A stretch of 64,000 bases of DNA, taken from UBA3478 sp965662045 (GTDB lineage Bacteria; Bacteroidota; Bacteroidia; Flavobacteriales; Flavobacteriaceae). The notes under the pieces are model-generated. The model saw nothing but the letters and a program-made list of their open reading frames with translations, was not told where the DNA came from and searched no databases. The stretch covers positions 186,001-250,000 of the forward strand of contig CBFIGE010000001.1 in the NCBI GenBank assembly GCA_965662045.1, in the 5' to 3' direction. Numbering within the stretch: the first letter of the stretch is position 1; the number at the start of each line of letters is the position of its first letter. The position numbers and the translations under genes were made by a program. Shown piece by piece: positions 32,680 to 42,691 of this stretch.

Positions 32680-34039
32680 AACCACATATTACTGTCAAAA
32701 TTGTGGTGCTCAAAGTTCAAAATGGACTGGTCAATGTTATAGTTGCAAGGCCTGGAATACCATTGCAGAAGAAGTGATTAGCACTGCTTCAGTCAAGGAT
32801 ATTACCTCTTCTCAACAGGAAACTAGACAAACTAAAGCAAAACGAATTCAAGAAATTGACGTTCAAAACGAAACTCGGATCGATACCACCAATAAAGAAT
32901 TTAATCGAGTTCTAGGTGGAGGATTGGTTCCGGGTTCTGTTATTTTGCTCGGAGGTGAGCCAGGTGTAGGTAAAAGCACGCTATTATTACAAATTGCGCT
33001 GAGTTCTCCTTTAAAAGTTCTCTATACCTCAGGAGAAGAAAGCGGTAGACAAATTAAAATGCGTGCAGAGCGCATTGACAATCAAAAGGCAGATTGTTAC
33101 ATTTTGACCGAAACCAATACCCAGAAAATAGGTCAACAACTCGAAGATTTACAACCAGACTTAGTCATTGTCGATTCCATACAAACCCTTCATTCAAATC
33201 GATTAGACTCCGCTGCAGGGACGGTATCTCAAATTCGAGAATGCGCAGCAGAATTGATTCAATATGCCAAACAGACCCATACCCCAATGATTTTAGTAGG
33301 TCATATCACTAAAGAAGGGCAACTTGCAGGTCCAAAATTACTCGAACATATGGTCGATACAGTATTACAATTTGAAGGTGATCGCAATTATGTATACCGC
33401 ATTTTAAGAGGCTTGAAAAATAGGTTTGGGAACACCTCAGAGTTGGGTATTTACGAAATGCAATCCAATGGTCTAAAAGAAGTAAACAACCCTTCTGAAT
33501 TACTACTCTCAAATCATGAACATCCGCTTAGTGGAATAGCAATTTCAGCTACCGTTGAAGGGCAACGTCCCTTAATGATTGAAATACAGGCATTAGTTAG
33601 TTCTGCAGTTTACGGTACTCCTCAAAGATCAACAACAGGCTTTAATGCCAAACGGCTAAATATGCTATTGGCTGTACTCGAAAAGAAAGCCGGATTCAAA
33701 TTAGGCGCAAAAGATGTTTTTTTAAATATAACCGGGGGTATTCAGGTCGACGATCCTGCAATCGATTTAGCCGTAGTAATGGCCGTACTCTCGTCAAGTA
33801 TTGACCTTTCTATTTCGACCAAAAGTTGCTTTGCAGCAGAGGTTGGTCTGGCAGGAGAAATTCGTCCCGTACAGCGTATCAATGAAAGAATTTCTGAGGC
33901 TGAAAAATTAGGCTTTTCGAAAATTTACATTTCCGAATTTGCCACCATAAGCATCAAAAATCCAAAAATTGAAATTCTCAAGTTTTCAAAGGTTGAAGAT
34001 TTAGTGCGGGCTTGTTTTAAAACGAATCAAACCGATTAA
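32666..34039 (+). CDS. radA: DNA repair protein RadA
   Basis: 457 residues. Branch-migration helicase in recombination. Zinc finger C10xxC13...C24xxC27, Walker A GGEPGVGKST (about 96-105), the RadA signature KNRFGNTSELGIYEM, and a Lon-like C-terminal domain (GIQVDDPAIDLAVVMAV, VGLAGEIRPV). Overlaps the flippase gene by 14 bases and convergently overlaps the aldo/keto reductase by 4. Confidence 0.97.
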   Translation: MAKTKTTYYCQNCGAQSSKWTGQCYSCKAWNTIAEEVISTASVKDITSSQQETRQTKAKRIQEIDVQNETRIDTTNKEFNRVLGGGLVPGSVILLGGEPGVGKSTLLLQIALSSPLKVLYTSGEESGRQIKMRAERIDNQKADCYILTETNTQKIGQQLEDLQPDLVIVDSIQTLHSNRLDSAAGTVSQIRECAAELIQYAKQTHTPMILVGHITKEGQLAGPKLLEHMVDTVLQFEGDRNYVYRILRGLKNRFGNTSELGIYEMQSNGLKEVNNPSELLLSNHEHPLSGIAISATVEGQRPLMIEIQALVSSAVYGTPQRSTTGFNAKRLNMLLAVLEKKAGFKLGAKDVFLNITGGIQVDDPAIDLAVVMAVLSSSIDLSISTKSCFAAEVGLAGEIRPVQRINERISEAEKLGFSKIYISEFATISIKNPKIEILKFSKVEDLVRACFKTNQTD

Positions 34040-35076
34040 GGGGCTGGGTTTGGAATTTGCCCGTGAATCGCGTTAATCGCTTCTTCAAGTTCTTGATTCC
34101 ATTGAACATTAACACTCTCTATGTTCTCTTTTAATTGAGCTATACTAGTTGCTCCAATGATATTACTTGTCACAAATGGTCTAGAGTTTACAAAGGCTAA
34201 AGATAATTGAGTCAAGCTCAAACCATGCGCGTCGGCTACCTCTTTATACATTTGAGTTGCTCTAATCGAATTATCTCCACTATATCTGCTGAAATTCGGA
34301 AACAATGTCACTCTCGCATTTTCAGGTTTTTTACCTCCTAAATACTTTCCTGAAAGTACCCCGAATCCCAAAGGAGAATAGGCTAACAAACCTGCTTCAG
34401 ATCGCATTGACATTTCTGCCATTCCTACCTCATAAAGTCTATTTAACAGTGAATAGGGATTTTGAACACTTACCACTCTTGGAAGTTTTAAGTTTGTCGT
34501 ATGCTCTTCTAAGAAACGCATTAAACCCCAAGGAGTCTCATTGGAAAGACCAATATATTTAACCTTGCCAGAGGCCATAATTTTTTCTAAAGTCCCTAAT
34601 ACTTCAGCGATATTGTCTTCCCACTCGCAAGTCTCTCCGATGGGATAGTCTCGCTTGCCGAAAAAGTTAGTCACACGCTCAGGCCAGTGTAATTGATACA
34701 AATCGATATAATCGGTCTGAAGTCTGGTTAAACTGTTATCCACCGCCTCAATTAAAGATTGAGATTGAAAACCTGTGGTTCTTATGTGAGAAGTAAATGC
34801 AGACTTTCCTGCTATTTTTGAAGCCAAGACTACTTCTGACCTTCTCTTGGTTTGTTTTAGCCAATTTCCAATTATAATTTCTGTATGTGCATAGCGTTCT
34901 GCAGTTGCTGGCACAGGATATAATTCGGCAGTATCCCAAAAATTAACTCCTTGTTCTAAGGCGTAATTCATTTGCTCAAAACCTTCTTCTTGTATGTTTT
35001 GACGTCCCCAAGTCATAGTTCCTAGACAGATTTTACTGACTTTTAGATCTGTGGTAGATAAGTTGGTGTAAATCAT
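34036..35076 (-). CDS. Aldo/keto reductase, Tas-like
   Basis: 346-residue TIM-barrel NADPH-dependent oxidoreductase. Catalytic tetrad by motif: Asp and Tyr in FWDTAELYPVP, Lys in VVLASKIAG, His in LYQLHWPER. It matches the Tas-like subfamily in length and in the WDNIAEVLGTLEKIMASGKVKYIGLSNE segment. The start at ATG 35076 (MIYTNLSTTDLKVSKICLG) creates an ATGA overlap with the xth stop, so the two genes are coupled. Physiological substrate unknown. Confidence 0.92.
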   Translation of the reverse strand: MIYTNLSTTDLKVSKICLGTMTWGRQNIQEEGFEQMNYALEQGVNFWDTAELYPVPATAERYAHTEIIIGNWLKQTKRRSEVVLASKIAGKSAFTSHIRTTGFQSQSLIEAVDNSLTRLQTDYIDLYQLHWPERVTNFFGKRDYPIGETCEWEDNIAEVLGTLEKIMASGKVKYIGLSNETPWGLMRFLEEHTTNLKLPRVVSVQNPYSLLNRLYEVGMAEMSMRSEAGLLAYSPLGFGVLSGKYLGGKKPENARVTLFPNFSRYSGDNSIRATQMYKEVADAHGLSLTQLSLAFVNSRPFVTSNIIGATSIAQLKENIESVNVQWNQELEEAINAIHGQIPNPAP

Positions 35077-35837
35077 TTTTTTAATTCGATTAATATTGGA
35101 CAATGATCTGAGTGCACAGCTTGATTTAAAATGACAGATCTCTTAACCTTTGAAGAAAGGGCTGCTGTTGCCATTCCATAATCTAAGCGCCACCCCTTGT
35201 TTTTTGCTCTAGAATTTGCGCGATAACTCCACCAAGTATACTGATCGGCCTCAGTGTTAAACATTCGAAAGGTATCTACAAATCCCGCAGCTACAAAATC
35301 ATCCAACCATGCGCGTTCCTCAGGAAGAAAACCCGATACCTTTTTGTTTCGCACAGGATCATGGATGTCTATAGCTTTGTGACAAATATTATAATCACCA
35401 CAAACTAGTAGTTCAGGATGTTTATTTTGAAGTCCATTCAAATAAACCAGAATGTCATCCATATAGGCGAACTTGTAATCCAATCTGTCGATATTAGTAC
35501 CAGAAGGAAGGTACATACTCATTACAGAAACAGAACCAAAGTCTGCTCTAATGTTTCTTCCTTCGCTGTCAATGTGCGGTATACCTATTCCTTCTTCAAT
35601 AGTATCAGCTGCTTGTTTACTCCAAATAGCTACTCCTGAATATCCTTTCTTTTCAGCGGAAAACCAATATTGGTGGGTATATCCAATTTGAGAAATAGCA
35701 TCAAGGTCAACCTGTTCCTTTTGGGCCTTGGTTTCTTGTAAACACACGACATCTGCATCAACTTGCTGAAGCCATTCTAAAAGCCCTTTATTCATGGCTG
35801 CTCGGATACCGTTAACATTGTAGGAAATAATTTTCAT
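35073..35837 (-). CDS. xth: Exodeoxyribonuclease III
   Basis: AP endonuclease/3'-5' exonuclease of base-excision repair, EEP fold. 254 residues: ISYNVNGIRAA, LQETKAQ with the metal-binding Glu, MYLPSGTN, GDYNICH, and the terminal SDHCPI with the catalytic His. No signal peptide, so intracellular, unlike the secreted EEP nuclease at 47330. Overlaps the aldo/keto reductase start by 4 bases. Confidence 0.96.
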   Translation of the reverse strand: MKIISYNVNGIRAAMNKGLLEWLQQVDADVVCLQETKAQKEQVDLDAISQIGYTHQYWFSAEKKGYSGVAIWSKQAADTIEEGIGIPHIDSEGRNIRADFGSVSVMSMYLPSGTNIDRLDYKFAYMDDILVYLNGLQNKHPELLVCGDYNICHKAIDIHDPVRNKKVSGFLPEERAWLDDFVAAGFVDTFRMFNTEADQYTWWSYRANSRAKNKGWRLDYGMATAALSSKVKRSVILNQAVHSDHCPILIELKK

Positions 35838-35852
35838 GGTGGATAAAAATAG

Positions 35853-35860
35853 TAGATTTG
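35853..35860 (+). promoter_or_regulatory. Promoter -7 element of the TonB receptor gene
   Basis: TAGATTTG, full match to TAnnTTTG, 13 bases upstream of the ATG at 35874. Confidence 0.6.
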
Positions 35861-35873
35861 CTAAAACTTTACT

Positions 35874-37886
35874 ATGAAAAAAGTAATCTTATTACTTCTT
35901 CCTTCATTAGTGTTTGCTCAACAGCAAGACAGCATTTCACAGATTAATCTTGAAGAAGTAGTGGTTAAGGCTGCTATACAATCAGAAGAATTATTGGGTT
36001 TAACTACTGCTGCTACAGTAATCCCCAGGTCAAATCCCATCTCTTTTGCTCAAGAAATAAATAGAATTCCTGGAATACAACTCCAATCAGGGGCGCTCAA
36101 TACAAATCGTATTAGTGTAAGAGGAATTGGAGCTCGATCGCCCTACAGTACCACAAAAATTAAAATGTACTACAACGGCATACCCGTAACAAATGGTGTG
36201 GGAGAGTCCACAGTTGAAGCTTTTGATCTTGAAAATACAGATCGAATTAGAGTTGTAAAAGGACCTAAGGCAACAGCCTATGGCGCAGCACTTGGGGGAT
36301 TACTCGAATTAGAATCAGATCTCCAAAAAATCAATGGAAGCCAGCAAGATTTCAGCACTTTATTGGGAAGTTATGGACTTTTTAAAACACACTACCAATA
36401 TAATTTTTCAAATGAAAAAAAAGCATTTCGACTTAGTCTGCACCATTTAGACCGGAAAGGATATCGTCAAAATAATAATTTTAGACGCAACGGTTTTTGG
36501 TTTGAAAACGTGTATAACCTCGGTAATAATCACAAATTGGGATTCTTTTTAAATCAAATCAATTACAACGCACAAATTCCCAGTTCTTTAAATCAAAATG
36601 ATTTTGAAAACAATCCTACAAAAGCAGCTTTTACATGGAATTCAGCAAAAGGTTTTGAACAAAACAATTATGCCTTATTCGCAGTCTATCACAAATGGCA
36701 AAAAAATAGATGGCAAATTCAACCCTCACTTTATTATATCGACGCAGATCATTACGAGGCTAGACCTTTCAATATTTTAGATGATAGAACTTATAGTCTA
36801 GGCTATCGCATTACCGGAACTTATTCAAAAGATACATCAGGTTTTATCTTTGGCATAGAACATCGAAAAGAAAATTATTTCGACAAAATATATCGAAATC
36901 TATACCGAGAGGTAGACCCTCAAAAAAGTGTACAAGGAAGTCTGTTGAACGCACAGCGACAAAGGCGACTTTCTTCCAATTACTTTTTGACTCACTATGG
37001 AAAGTGGAATCAATTTTCCTATCAACTTGGAGCCAACCTCAACTTTAATCAGTACTATTATCAACGAAATTCGGATGCAGCTATTGAGAGCCTCAATAAA
37101 GGAATACTAGCCCCAAGTGCTCAACTCAACTATAAAAATCTGAGTCTTAACATCAGTCAGGGTTATTCAAACCCCAGTTTAGAAGAAAGCCTAATTGCTG
37201 GACAGGAATTTAATTCAGAACTAAGGCCAGAAATTGGAACTCAATATGAATTGAGTTATCATTCTACGGCTGAGGGTCGTTTAAACTGGAGTGCAGAACT
37301 TTATACGATTGACGTAAAAGATCTCTTTATTGAAAAGCGTTTGACTGAAGATCTTCAAACCCTTGTAAATGCAGGAAGGACTCAGTTAACAGGTCTAGAT
37401 TTGAGTTCGTCTTATCAAATTCAGGCAGATGGCTTATTTGAAAACTTGCATTTTTCATATCAATGGTCAAGCCATAAATTCAAAGATTTTGACGACGAAG
37501 GTGAACAGCGTGAAGGGCTATTTATCCCTGGAGTACCTAAACACAGATTGGCACTAGGTTTAAGTGGAAATATAAGTAATAATTTTAGCTATAATCTAAA
37601 TCATCTGTATACAGATCCAATTATCATTAACAATGCTAATACCGTGTATTCACCCTCATTTCACCGCTTAGATATGACACTCAACTATCTAAAAAAGTGG
37701 TCAAAAGATTATCAAAGTGAATTTACCTTAGGAATAAATAACATAACCAACACGGCATATGCTTCATCTTTTGTCGTCAATGCGGTTGGTTTTGGAGGTA
37801 ATGCTCCTCGTCATTACTATCCGGCAGATGCAAGAAATTTTTTCTTTTCTATACGTATACGCAAAACAGAATCACAAGCGCTTTAG
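35874..37886 (+). CDS. TonB-dependent receptor (siderophore-receptor-like)
   Basis: 670 residues. Signal peptide (MKKVILLLLPSLVFAQQ) followed directly by a TonB-box-like and plug region (about 20-150: INLEEVVVKA, ISVRGIGARSPYST, RIRVVKGPKATAYGAALGGLLELE), then a barrel of about 22 strands ending FFFSIRIRKTESQAL. It lacks the carboxypeptidase-like N-terminal domain of SusC types and in size and plug resembles iron-siderophore receptors of the FecA/FhuA sort. Substrate not known; no siderophore genes nearby. Overlaps glyS by 15 bases convergently. Confidence 0.9.
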   Translation: MKKVILLLLPSLVFAQQQDSISQINLEEVVVKAAIQSEELLGLTTAATVIPRSNPISFAQEINRIPGIQLQSGALNTNRISVRGIGARSPYSTTKIKMYYNGIPVTNGVGESTVEAFDLENTDRIRVVKGPKATAYGAALGGLLELESDLQKINGSQQDFSTLLGSYGLFKTHYQYNFSNEKKAFRLSLHHLDRKGYRQNNNFRRNGFWFENVYNLGNNHKLGFFLNQINYNAQIPSSLNQNDFENNPTKAAFTWNSAKGFEQNNYALFAVYHKWQKNRWQIQPSLYYIDADHYEARPFNILDDRTYSLGYRITGTYSKDTSGFIFGIEHRKENYFDKIYRNLYREVDPQKSVQGSLLNAQRQRRLSSNYFLTHYGKWNQFSYQLGANLNFNQYYYQRNSDAAIESLNKGILAPSAQLNYKNLSLNISQGYSNPSLEESLIAGQEFNSELRPEIGTQYELSYHSTAEGRLNWSAELYTIDVKDLFIEKRLTEDLQTLVNAGRTQLTGLDLSSSYQIQADGLFENLHFSYQWSSHKFKDFDDEGEQREGLFIPGVPKHRLALGLSGNISNNFSYNLNHLYTDPIIINNANTVYSPSFHRLDMTLNYLKKWSKDYQSEFTLGINNITNTAYASSFVVNAVGFGGNAPRHYYPADARNFFFSIRIRKTESQAL

Positions 37887-39413
37887 CCACTCGGACATCG
37901 AAACTTCTTTGCGCAACATTTCTCCGATGGATGAAATAGCAACTCGTTCTTGATTCATACTATCTCTTTCACGAATGGTAACAGTTTGATCTTCTAAAGA
38001 TTGGTGATCAACAGTGAGACAGAATGGAGTTCCAATGGCATCTTGACGTCTATAACGTCTTCCAACAGCATCTTTTTCATCGTAAACCACATCGTAATCA
38101 AATCTTAAATTCTCAACAATAGATTTAGCAATTTCTGGTAATCCATCTCTTTTCAATAAGGGTAAAACAGCGACCTTATACGGAGCCAAAACAGAAGGAA
38201 GTTTTAAAACAGTACGCGTACCTTTTTCCAACTCCTCCTCCTGTAATGAATTAGAGTAAACTGCTAAAAACATACGATCCAATCCAATTGAAGTCTCTAG
38301 GACGTAAGGAACATATGAAGTATTTTCTTCAGGGTCAAAGTATTGTAATTTTTTGCCTGAATAGTTTTCATGAGAAGACAAATCAAAGTCAGTTCTTGAA
38401 TGAATACCTTCTAATTCCTTAAATCCAAAAGGAAATTTAAATTCAATATCCGCGGCTGCATCGGCGTAATGTGCTAATTTTTCATGGTCGTGAAAACGAT
38501 AATTTTCTTTGCCCATTCCTAAACTTAAATGCCATTTTAGTCGATGCGATTTCCAGTGTTCATACCATTTTTGCTGTGTTCCTGGTTTAATGAAAAACTG
38601 CATTTCCATTTGCTCAAATTCTCGCATGCGAAAAATGAATTGTCGAGCCACAATTTCGTTTCGAAATGCCTTTCCTGTTTGAGCAATACCAAAAGGAATT
38701 TTCATTCGACCTGTTTTTTGAACGTTGAGAAAATTTACAAAAATACCTTGTGCAGTTTCTGGTCTTAAATAAAGATCTGTCGCAGTTTCGGCTGAAGCTC
38801 CTAATTTGGTGCCAAACATTAAATTAAATTGTTTGACATCTGTCCAGTTTTTTGATCCTGATAAGGGACAAGCAATCTCTAATTCTTCAATAAGAGCTTT
38901 GACATCTTTTAAGTTTTCATCTTCTAAAGATCCTGCCAATCGCTTTAGTATCGTAGCTGCTTTTTCCTTGTAACCAATAACTCTAGGATTAGTCTGCTCA
39001 AATTGATCCTGATCAAAATCAGCTCCAAAACGCTTGGCTGCCTTTTGAATTTCCTTGTCGATTTTGGCTTCAATTTTATTAGCCACATAGTCCTCAACTA
39101 ATACATCCGCCCGGTATCTCTTTTTTGAATCTTTATTGTCAATTAAAGGGTCATTAAAGGCGTCGACGTGACCAGATGCTTTCCATGTTGTGGGATGCAT
39201 GAATATTGCAGCGTCAATACCTACAATGTTATCATTGAGGCGTACCATGGCATGCCACCAGTAATCTCTGATGTTTTTCTTGAGTAATGCCCCCATTTGA
39301 GCGTAATCATAAACGGCAGATAAACCGTCGTAAATTTCACTGGATTGAAAGATGAAACCGTATTCTTTGGCGTGAGAAATAACTCTTTTAAACACCTCGT
39401 CCTTGTTCTTCAT
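37872..39413 (-). CDS. glyS: Glycyl-tRNA synthetase, dimeric alpha2 type
   Basis: 513-residue class II synthetase of the eukaryote/archaea-like single-chain type, not the bacterial alpha2beta2 form. Motifs: GFIFQSSEIYDGLSAVYDYAQMG at the N-terminus, FRNEI(V)ARQFIFRMREFEQMEMQ (motif 2), ETSIGLDRMFLAV (motif 3) and a C-terminal anticodon-binding domain. This single-chain form is normal in Bacteroidota. Promoter TATTTTTG at 39436-39443. Confidence 0.97.
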   Translation of the reverse strand: MKNKDEVFKRVISHAKEYGFIFQSSEIYDGLSAVYDYAQMGALLKKNIRDYWWHAMVRLNDNIVGIDAAIFMHPTTWKASGHVDAFNDPLIDNKDSKKRYRADVLVEDYVANKIEAKIDKEIQKAAKRFGADFDQDQFEQTNPRVIGYKEKAATILKRLAGSLEDENLKDVKALIEELEIACPLSGSKNWTDVKQFNLMFGTKLGASAETATDLYLRPETAQGIFVNFLNVQKTGRMKIPFGIAQTGKAFRNEIVARQFIFRMREFEQMEMQFFIKPGTQQKWYEHWKSHRLKWHLSLGMGKENYRFHDHEKLAHYADAAADIEFKFPFGFKELEGIHSRTDFDLSSHENYSGKKLQYFDPEENTSYVPYVLETSIGLDRMFLAVYSNSLQEEELEKGTRTVLKLPSVLAPYKVAVLPLLKRDGLPEIAKSIVENLRFDYDVVYDEKDAVGRRYRRQDAIGTPFCLTVDHQSLEDQTVTIRERDSMNQERVAISSIGEMLRKEVSMSEWLKRL

Positions 39414-39435
39414 GGATCAGATTGTTTGATGGAAG

Positions 39436-39443
39436 CAAAAATA
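39436..39443 (-). promoter_or_regulatory. glyS promoter -7 element
   Basis: Minus-strand TATTTTTG, full match to TAnnTTTG, 22 bases upstream of the glyS ATG. Confidence 0.65.
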
Positions 39444-39453
39444 GAATTTTCTA

Positions 39454-40317
39454 TTAGTTTAAAACAACCTCTCCTTGAGTTAAAACGACATCTTTATCCC
39501 AAACTTGAATTGTATATGTTCCTCGTACGATAGTTTGATTGGATACATTTACAGCCTTACATATACTTCCGCCCCTCCCATCATAACTCACAATAAATTT
39601 CTGTTCCATAATTCTAGGCTTAGCACCTCCATTATCTACAACTCCCGCAGGAGGAATAAAACGCAGTGTCAAGTTCTTTGTAAAAGTTCTAGTCTGTGAA
39701 GGTTTAGCAATAACATCTATACAAGTTCGAAATATTTTGGTCTGATCCGCCAGAGTAGACTCAACGGGTTGCCCTGAAGCCAAAAAATATGATTTTGTGC
39801 GTATTCCACTAAACTCGATTGAATTAGCATCATTTAACACTGTATTGACAGGGTCTGTTTTCTTTGGTATTGTTTTTTTAGGAGATGAGATTACCGGCGC
39901 AGCAGTAGTCTGATTGTTTTTAATGGATCTTCGCCCTCTGTCGTCTATTAAGTTTTTAGTCGCGTTTCTCAGACTATCATATCTTTGTTCAAACGCTTTA
40001 AGGCGACGATTAGCCTGCTTTAAATTGGCAACGGTCAAGTTTAAATTAGCAACAGAATCCTGTAATTGTGCAACTTGGTTCTCTAGTTTTTGAATGGTCA
40101 TCTTGTCAAATTCACTTTCACTTTTGAAACGATCGATATCGAGTCTAGCTTCTGTCAGTGATTTTGTCAAGTTTTGCTTTTCAATAGTTAAATAATCAAT
40201 TTCAGTCTTTGCGTTAAGATTTAGATTGTAGAATAATACCAAAATAGCAACGATGACTACAAGGAGTACGGCGATGATTATATTATTTCGTACTTGAGAA
40301 TCTGTAGAGGTTTCCAT
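39454..40317 (-). CDS. Single-pass membrane protein with coiled coil, unknown function
   Basis: 287 residues: a short cytoplasmic N-terminus, one membrane helix (about 13-31, IIIAVLLVVIVAILVLF), a coiled coil (about 38-120, heptad-like LTKSLTEARLDIDRFKSE onward), a Lys/Pro/Thr linker, and a C-terminal beta domain (about 170-287) with two Cys (about residues 204 and 258). Flavobacterial homologues next to glyS and comF are sometimes named ParA-like, wrongly, since no P-loop is present. I do not know its role. Diverges from comF with only about 12 bases between the starts. Confidence 0.8.
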   Translation of the reverse strand: METSTDSQVRNNIIIAVLLVVIVAILVLFYNLNLNAKTEIDYLTIEKQNLTKSLTEARLDIDRFKSESEFDKMTIQKLENQVAQLQDSVANLNLTVANLKQANRRLKAFEQRYDSLRNATKNLIDDRGRRSIKNNQTTAAPVISSPKKTIPKKTDPVNTVLNDANSIEFSGIRTKSYFLASGQPVESTLADQTKIFRTCIDVIAKPSQTRTFTKNLTLRFIPPAGVVDNGGAKPRIMEQKFIVSYDGRGGSICKAVNVSNQTIVRGTYTIQVWDKDVVLTQGEVVLN

Positions 40318-40329
40318 TATAAAATTGAG

Positions 40330-41040
40330 GTGTTATTTGAAGTAGCCAAAATATTAAAGTTAATTCTAGAAGTCTTTGTTCCACCCTGCTGCATTGGATG
40401 TAATGCAATATTATTCGATACAAATACTCCACTATGCTCGACTTGTCGGTCGAATTTACCTTTAACCGAAAGCACCTTGAGTACAAAAAACGGAATAACT
40501 GTACCCTTTGTCGATAAAAGCATACATGTTTGTGCGATTTTTTTCAGTCAGCCTAAAGGAATTGTCTTACATTTTATTCACCATTTAAAATACAAAAATC
40601 AACCTGAAATAGGTTCGTATTTTGCGCAACTTTGGTTAGAAATATATCCGAAGAATCAATGGCCCGAAATTGATTTAATTATTCCTGTTCCTCTACACGC
40701 TAAAAAAAAGCAGAAAAGAGGGTACAATCAATTAGATTTATTCGGAAAGTCACTTGCAAACATATTAGGTGCACTTTACTGCACTAATGTTTTAAAACAA
40801 TCCCGATTTGAATTGTCCCAAACCAAGAAAAATTTAAATGCGCGCTTTGAATCCAAAAAAATGAGTTATCACCTAGAAAATCCAGAAATCATAAAAGCAA
40901 AGTCAGTTTTGTTAATTGACGACGTAATCAGCACCGGAGCGACAATTTTATCCTGTGTACAGCAATTGAAAAAAGGCGCTCCAAAATCGATCAAAATTGC
41001 AGCTATTGCTTATACGCCCAAAATGAATCAATTCATATGA
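40330..41040 (+). CDS. comF: ComF-family phosphoribosyltransferase-like protein
   Basis: 236 residues. The N-terminal Cys cluster (CCIGCN...LCSTC) is the ComF zinc finger, and the PRPP-binding loop VLLIDDVISTGAT lies near the C-terminus. ComF helps DNA uptake for transformation in some bacteria, though many non-competent species keep it. I choose the GTG at 40330 because the only earlier start, TTG 40294, would run into the divergent gene. Followed after 34 bases by the Ig-like lipoprotein gene. Confidence 0.9.
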   Translation: MLFEVAKILKLILEVFVPPCCIGCNAILFDTNTPLCSTCRSNLPLTESTLSTKNGITVPFVDKSIHVCAIFFSQPKGIVLHFIHHLKYKNQPEIGSYFAQLWLEIYPKNQWPEIDLIIPVPLHAKKKQKRGYNQLDLFGKSLANILGALYCTNVLKQSRFELSQTKKNLNARFESKKMSYHLENPEIIKAKSVLLIDDVISTGATILSCVQQLKKGAPKSIKIAAIAYTPKMNQFI

Positions 41041-41074
41041 TAATGTTGTAACTTTCCCCTTTGAATTCTTATTG

Positions 41075-42691
41075 ATGTTTAAAAAAATTCAATCATTTTT
41101 TGTCGGTTGTTTCATTATCCTAAGCCTAAATCAATGCGCCAAAAGAGGTTCGCCTACTGGAGGTCCAAAAGACGAGGCCCCTCCAGTTTTTTTGAAGGCT
41201 CAACCTCCTATAGAAACTACAAATTTTGATGCTACTCGAATACGCATCTATTTTGATGAATACATAAAACTCAAGAATTTAAAAGAGCAGCTCATCATCT
41301 CGCCTCCTCTTGAAAATGAACCCGTCATAAGTCCTCAAGGCGGAGCGAGTAAATTCATTCAAATCGATATCGAGGACACCCTAAAATTAAATACAACCTA
41401 TAGTTTTAATTTCGGACAAAGCATTGCTGACAACAATGAATCTAATGCCTTAGTAAACTTTCAATATGTCATTTCTACGGGAAATTATATCGATTCTTTG
41501 CGTTTAAAAGGGGTTGTAAAAGATGCTGTGAATAGAAAAGCAGATGAATATGTGAGTGTTATGCTCTACAAAATTGACAGCTCCTATACAGATTCTTTAG
41601 TTTACAAAAATCCTCCAACTTATTTGACTAATACTCTAGACAGTTTACCTGTTTTCAATTTTAATTATCTCAGCCCGGGACAATACCAACTCGTAGCAAT
41701 TAAAGACGAAAACAGTAACAATTTGTTTGATCCAAGTTTAGATAAGTTCGCCTTTTTCGATGAGCCTATTTTTATACCGACTGAAGATTTGTTTCTGCTC
41801 AACCTATTTAAGGAAGCAACTCCATATTCAGCAGTAGTTCCAGCTCAAGTATCTCAACAGCGCATCTTATTTCCTTACAGAGGGCCCAAACATATCATAC
41901 CAGAAATTGAATTATTGACCAAACTCAATGATAGTATAACAACATTTACAGAAAAAGTTAAAAGCAAAGACAGTTTACAATTTTGGATCCATCCGCCTGA
42001 ATTTGATTCCTTACAATTTCTTGTTCGTGTACCTAAACTAGATCAAATTGACACCTTTACCGTTCGAAAGAAAAGCACCGTTGACCTTGATAGTCTCACA
42101 CTTTCACTAAAACCCAATGGAGCGCTTAAAACCACAGACCATGCAGTTGTTGAAACCTCAACACCCATTGCTAGAATCGACAGCACTCTCTTCAACCTCT
42201 TCAAATTTGATAGTATCCCTGTAGAGTTTGAGTTAGAACTAGATCAAACACGAAGAGCGTTAAACGTTTACTATGAACGAGACTTTGCAGATGAATTTAA
42301 ATTAAACCTTCTACCTGGAGCTGTTGAAGATATTTTTGGAAGCTCAAACGATAGTATCGAAAAAAAGTACAGATACGGTCAACTCGAAGATTACGGTACA
42401 CTTCAATTATCCATTGAAGGAGCAACTTATCCTATAATTGTGGAGTTATTAGATGGTAAAGACAAGGTTGTTAGCACCGTGAATCTAGATCAAAAAGAAC
42501 CTCTTACTTTTGATTTACTCGAACCGGCATCCTACGGTGTGAGGGTTATTTATGATAGTAATAACAATAAACGCTTTGATAGCGGCAACTGGTTGCTTAA
42601 AACCCAAGCCGAAGAAGTGAAATACTTTCCAGATCCAATTGAAATTCGTGCCAATTGGGAAATCGATCAAACCTTTATTATTAGAAATTAA
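41075..42691 (+). CDS. Lipoprotein with N-terminal bacterial Ig-like (Big_5) domain
   Basis: 538 residues. Lipobox NQC around residue 20-21, followed by the very conserved AKRGSPTGGPKDEAPP motif of a Bacteroidota lipoprotein family. Residues about 35-125 form a Big_5/SbsA-like Ig domain (IRIYFDEYIKLKNLKEQLIISPPL). The rest is beta-rich, with VIYDSNNNKRFDSGNW near the end. Function unknown; surface or periplasmic location expected. Starts at ATG 41075 and convergently overlaps the omega-amidase gene by 11 bases. Confidence 0.85.
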   Translation: MFKKIQSFFVGCFIILSLNQCAKRGSPTGGPKDEAPPVFLKAQPPIETTNFDATRIRIYFDEYIKLKNLKEQLIISPPLENEPVISPQGGASKFIQIDIEDTLKLNTTYSFNFGQSIADNNESNALVNFQYVISTGNYIDSLRLKGVVKDAVNRKADEYVSVMLYKIDSSYTDSLVYKNPPTYLTNTLDSLPVFNFNYLSPGQYQLVAIKDENSNNLFDPSLDKFAFFDEPIFIPTEDLFLLNLFKEATPYSAVVPAQVSQQRILFPYRGPKHIIPEIELLTKLNDSITTFTEKVKSKDSLQFWIHPPEFDSLQFLVRVPKLDQIDTFTVRKKSTVDLDSLTLSLKPNGALKTTDHAVVETSTPIARIDSTLFNLFKFDSIPVEFELELDQTRRALNVYYERDFADEFKLNLLPGAVEDIFGSSNDSIEKKYRYGQLEDYGTLQLSIEGATYPIIVELLDGKDKVVSTVNLDQKEPLTFDLLEPASYGVRVIYDSNNNKRFDSGNWLLKTQAEEVKYFPDPIEIRANWEIDQTFIIRN

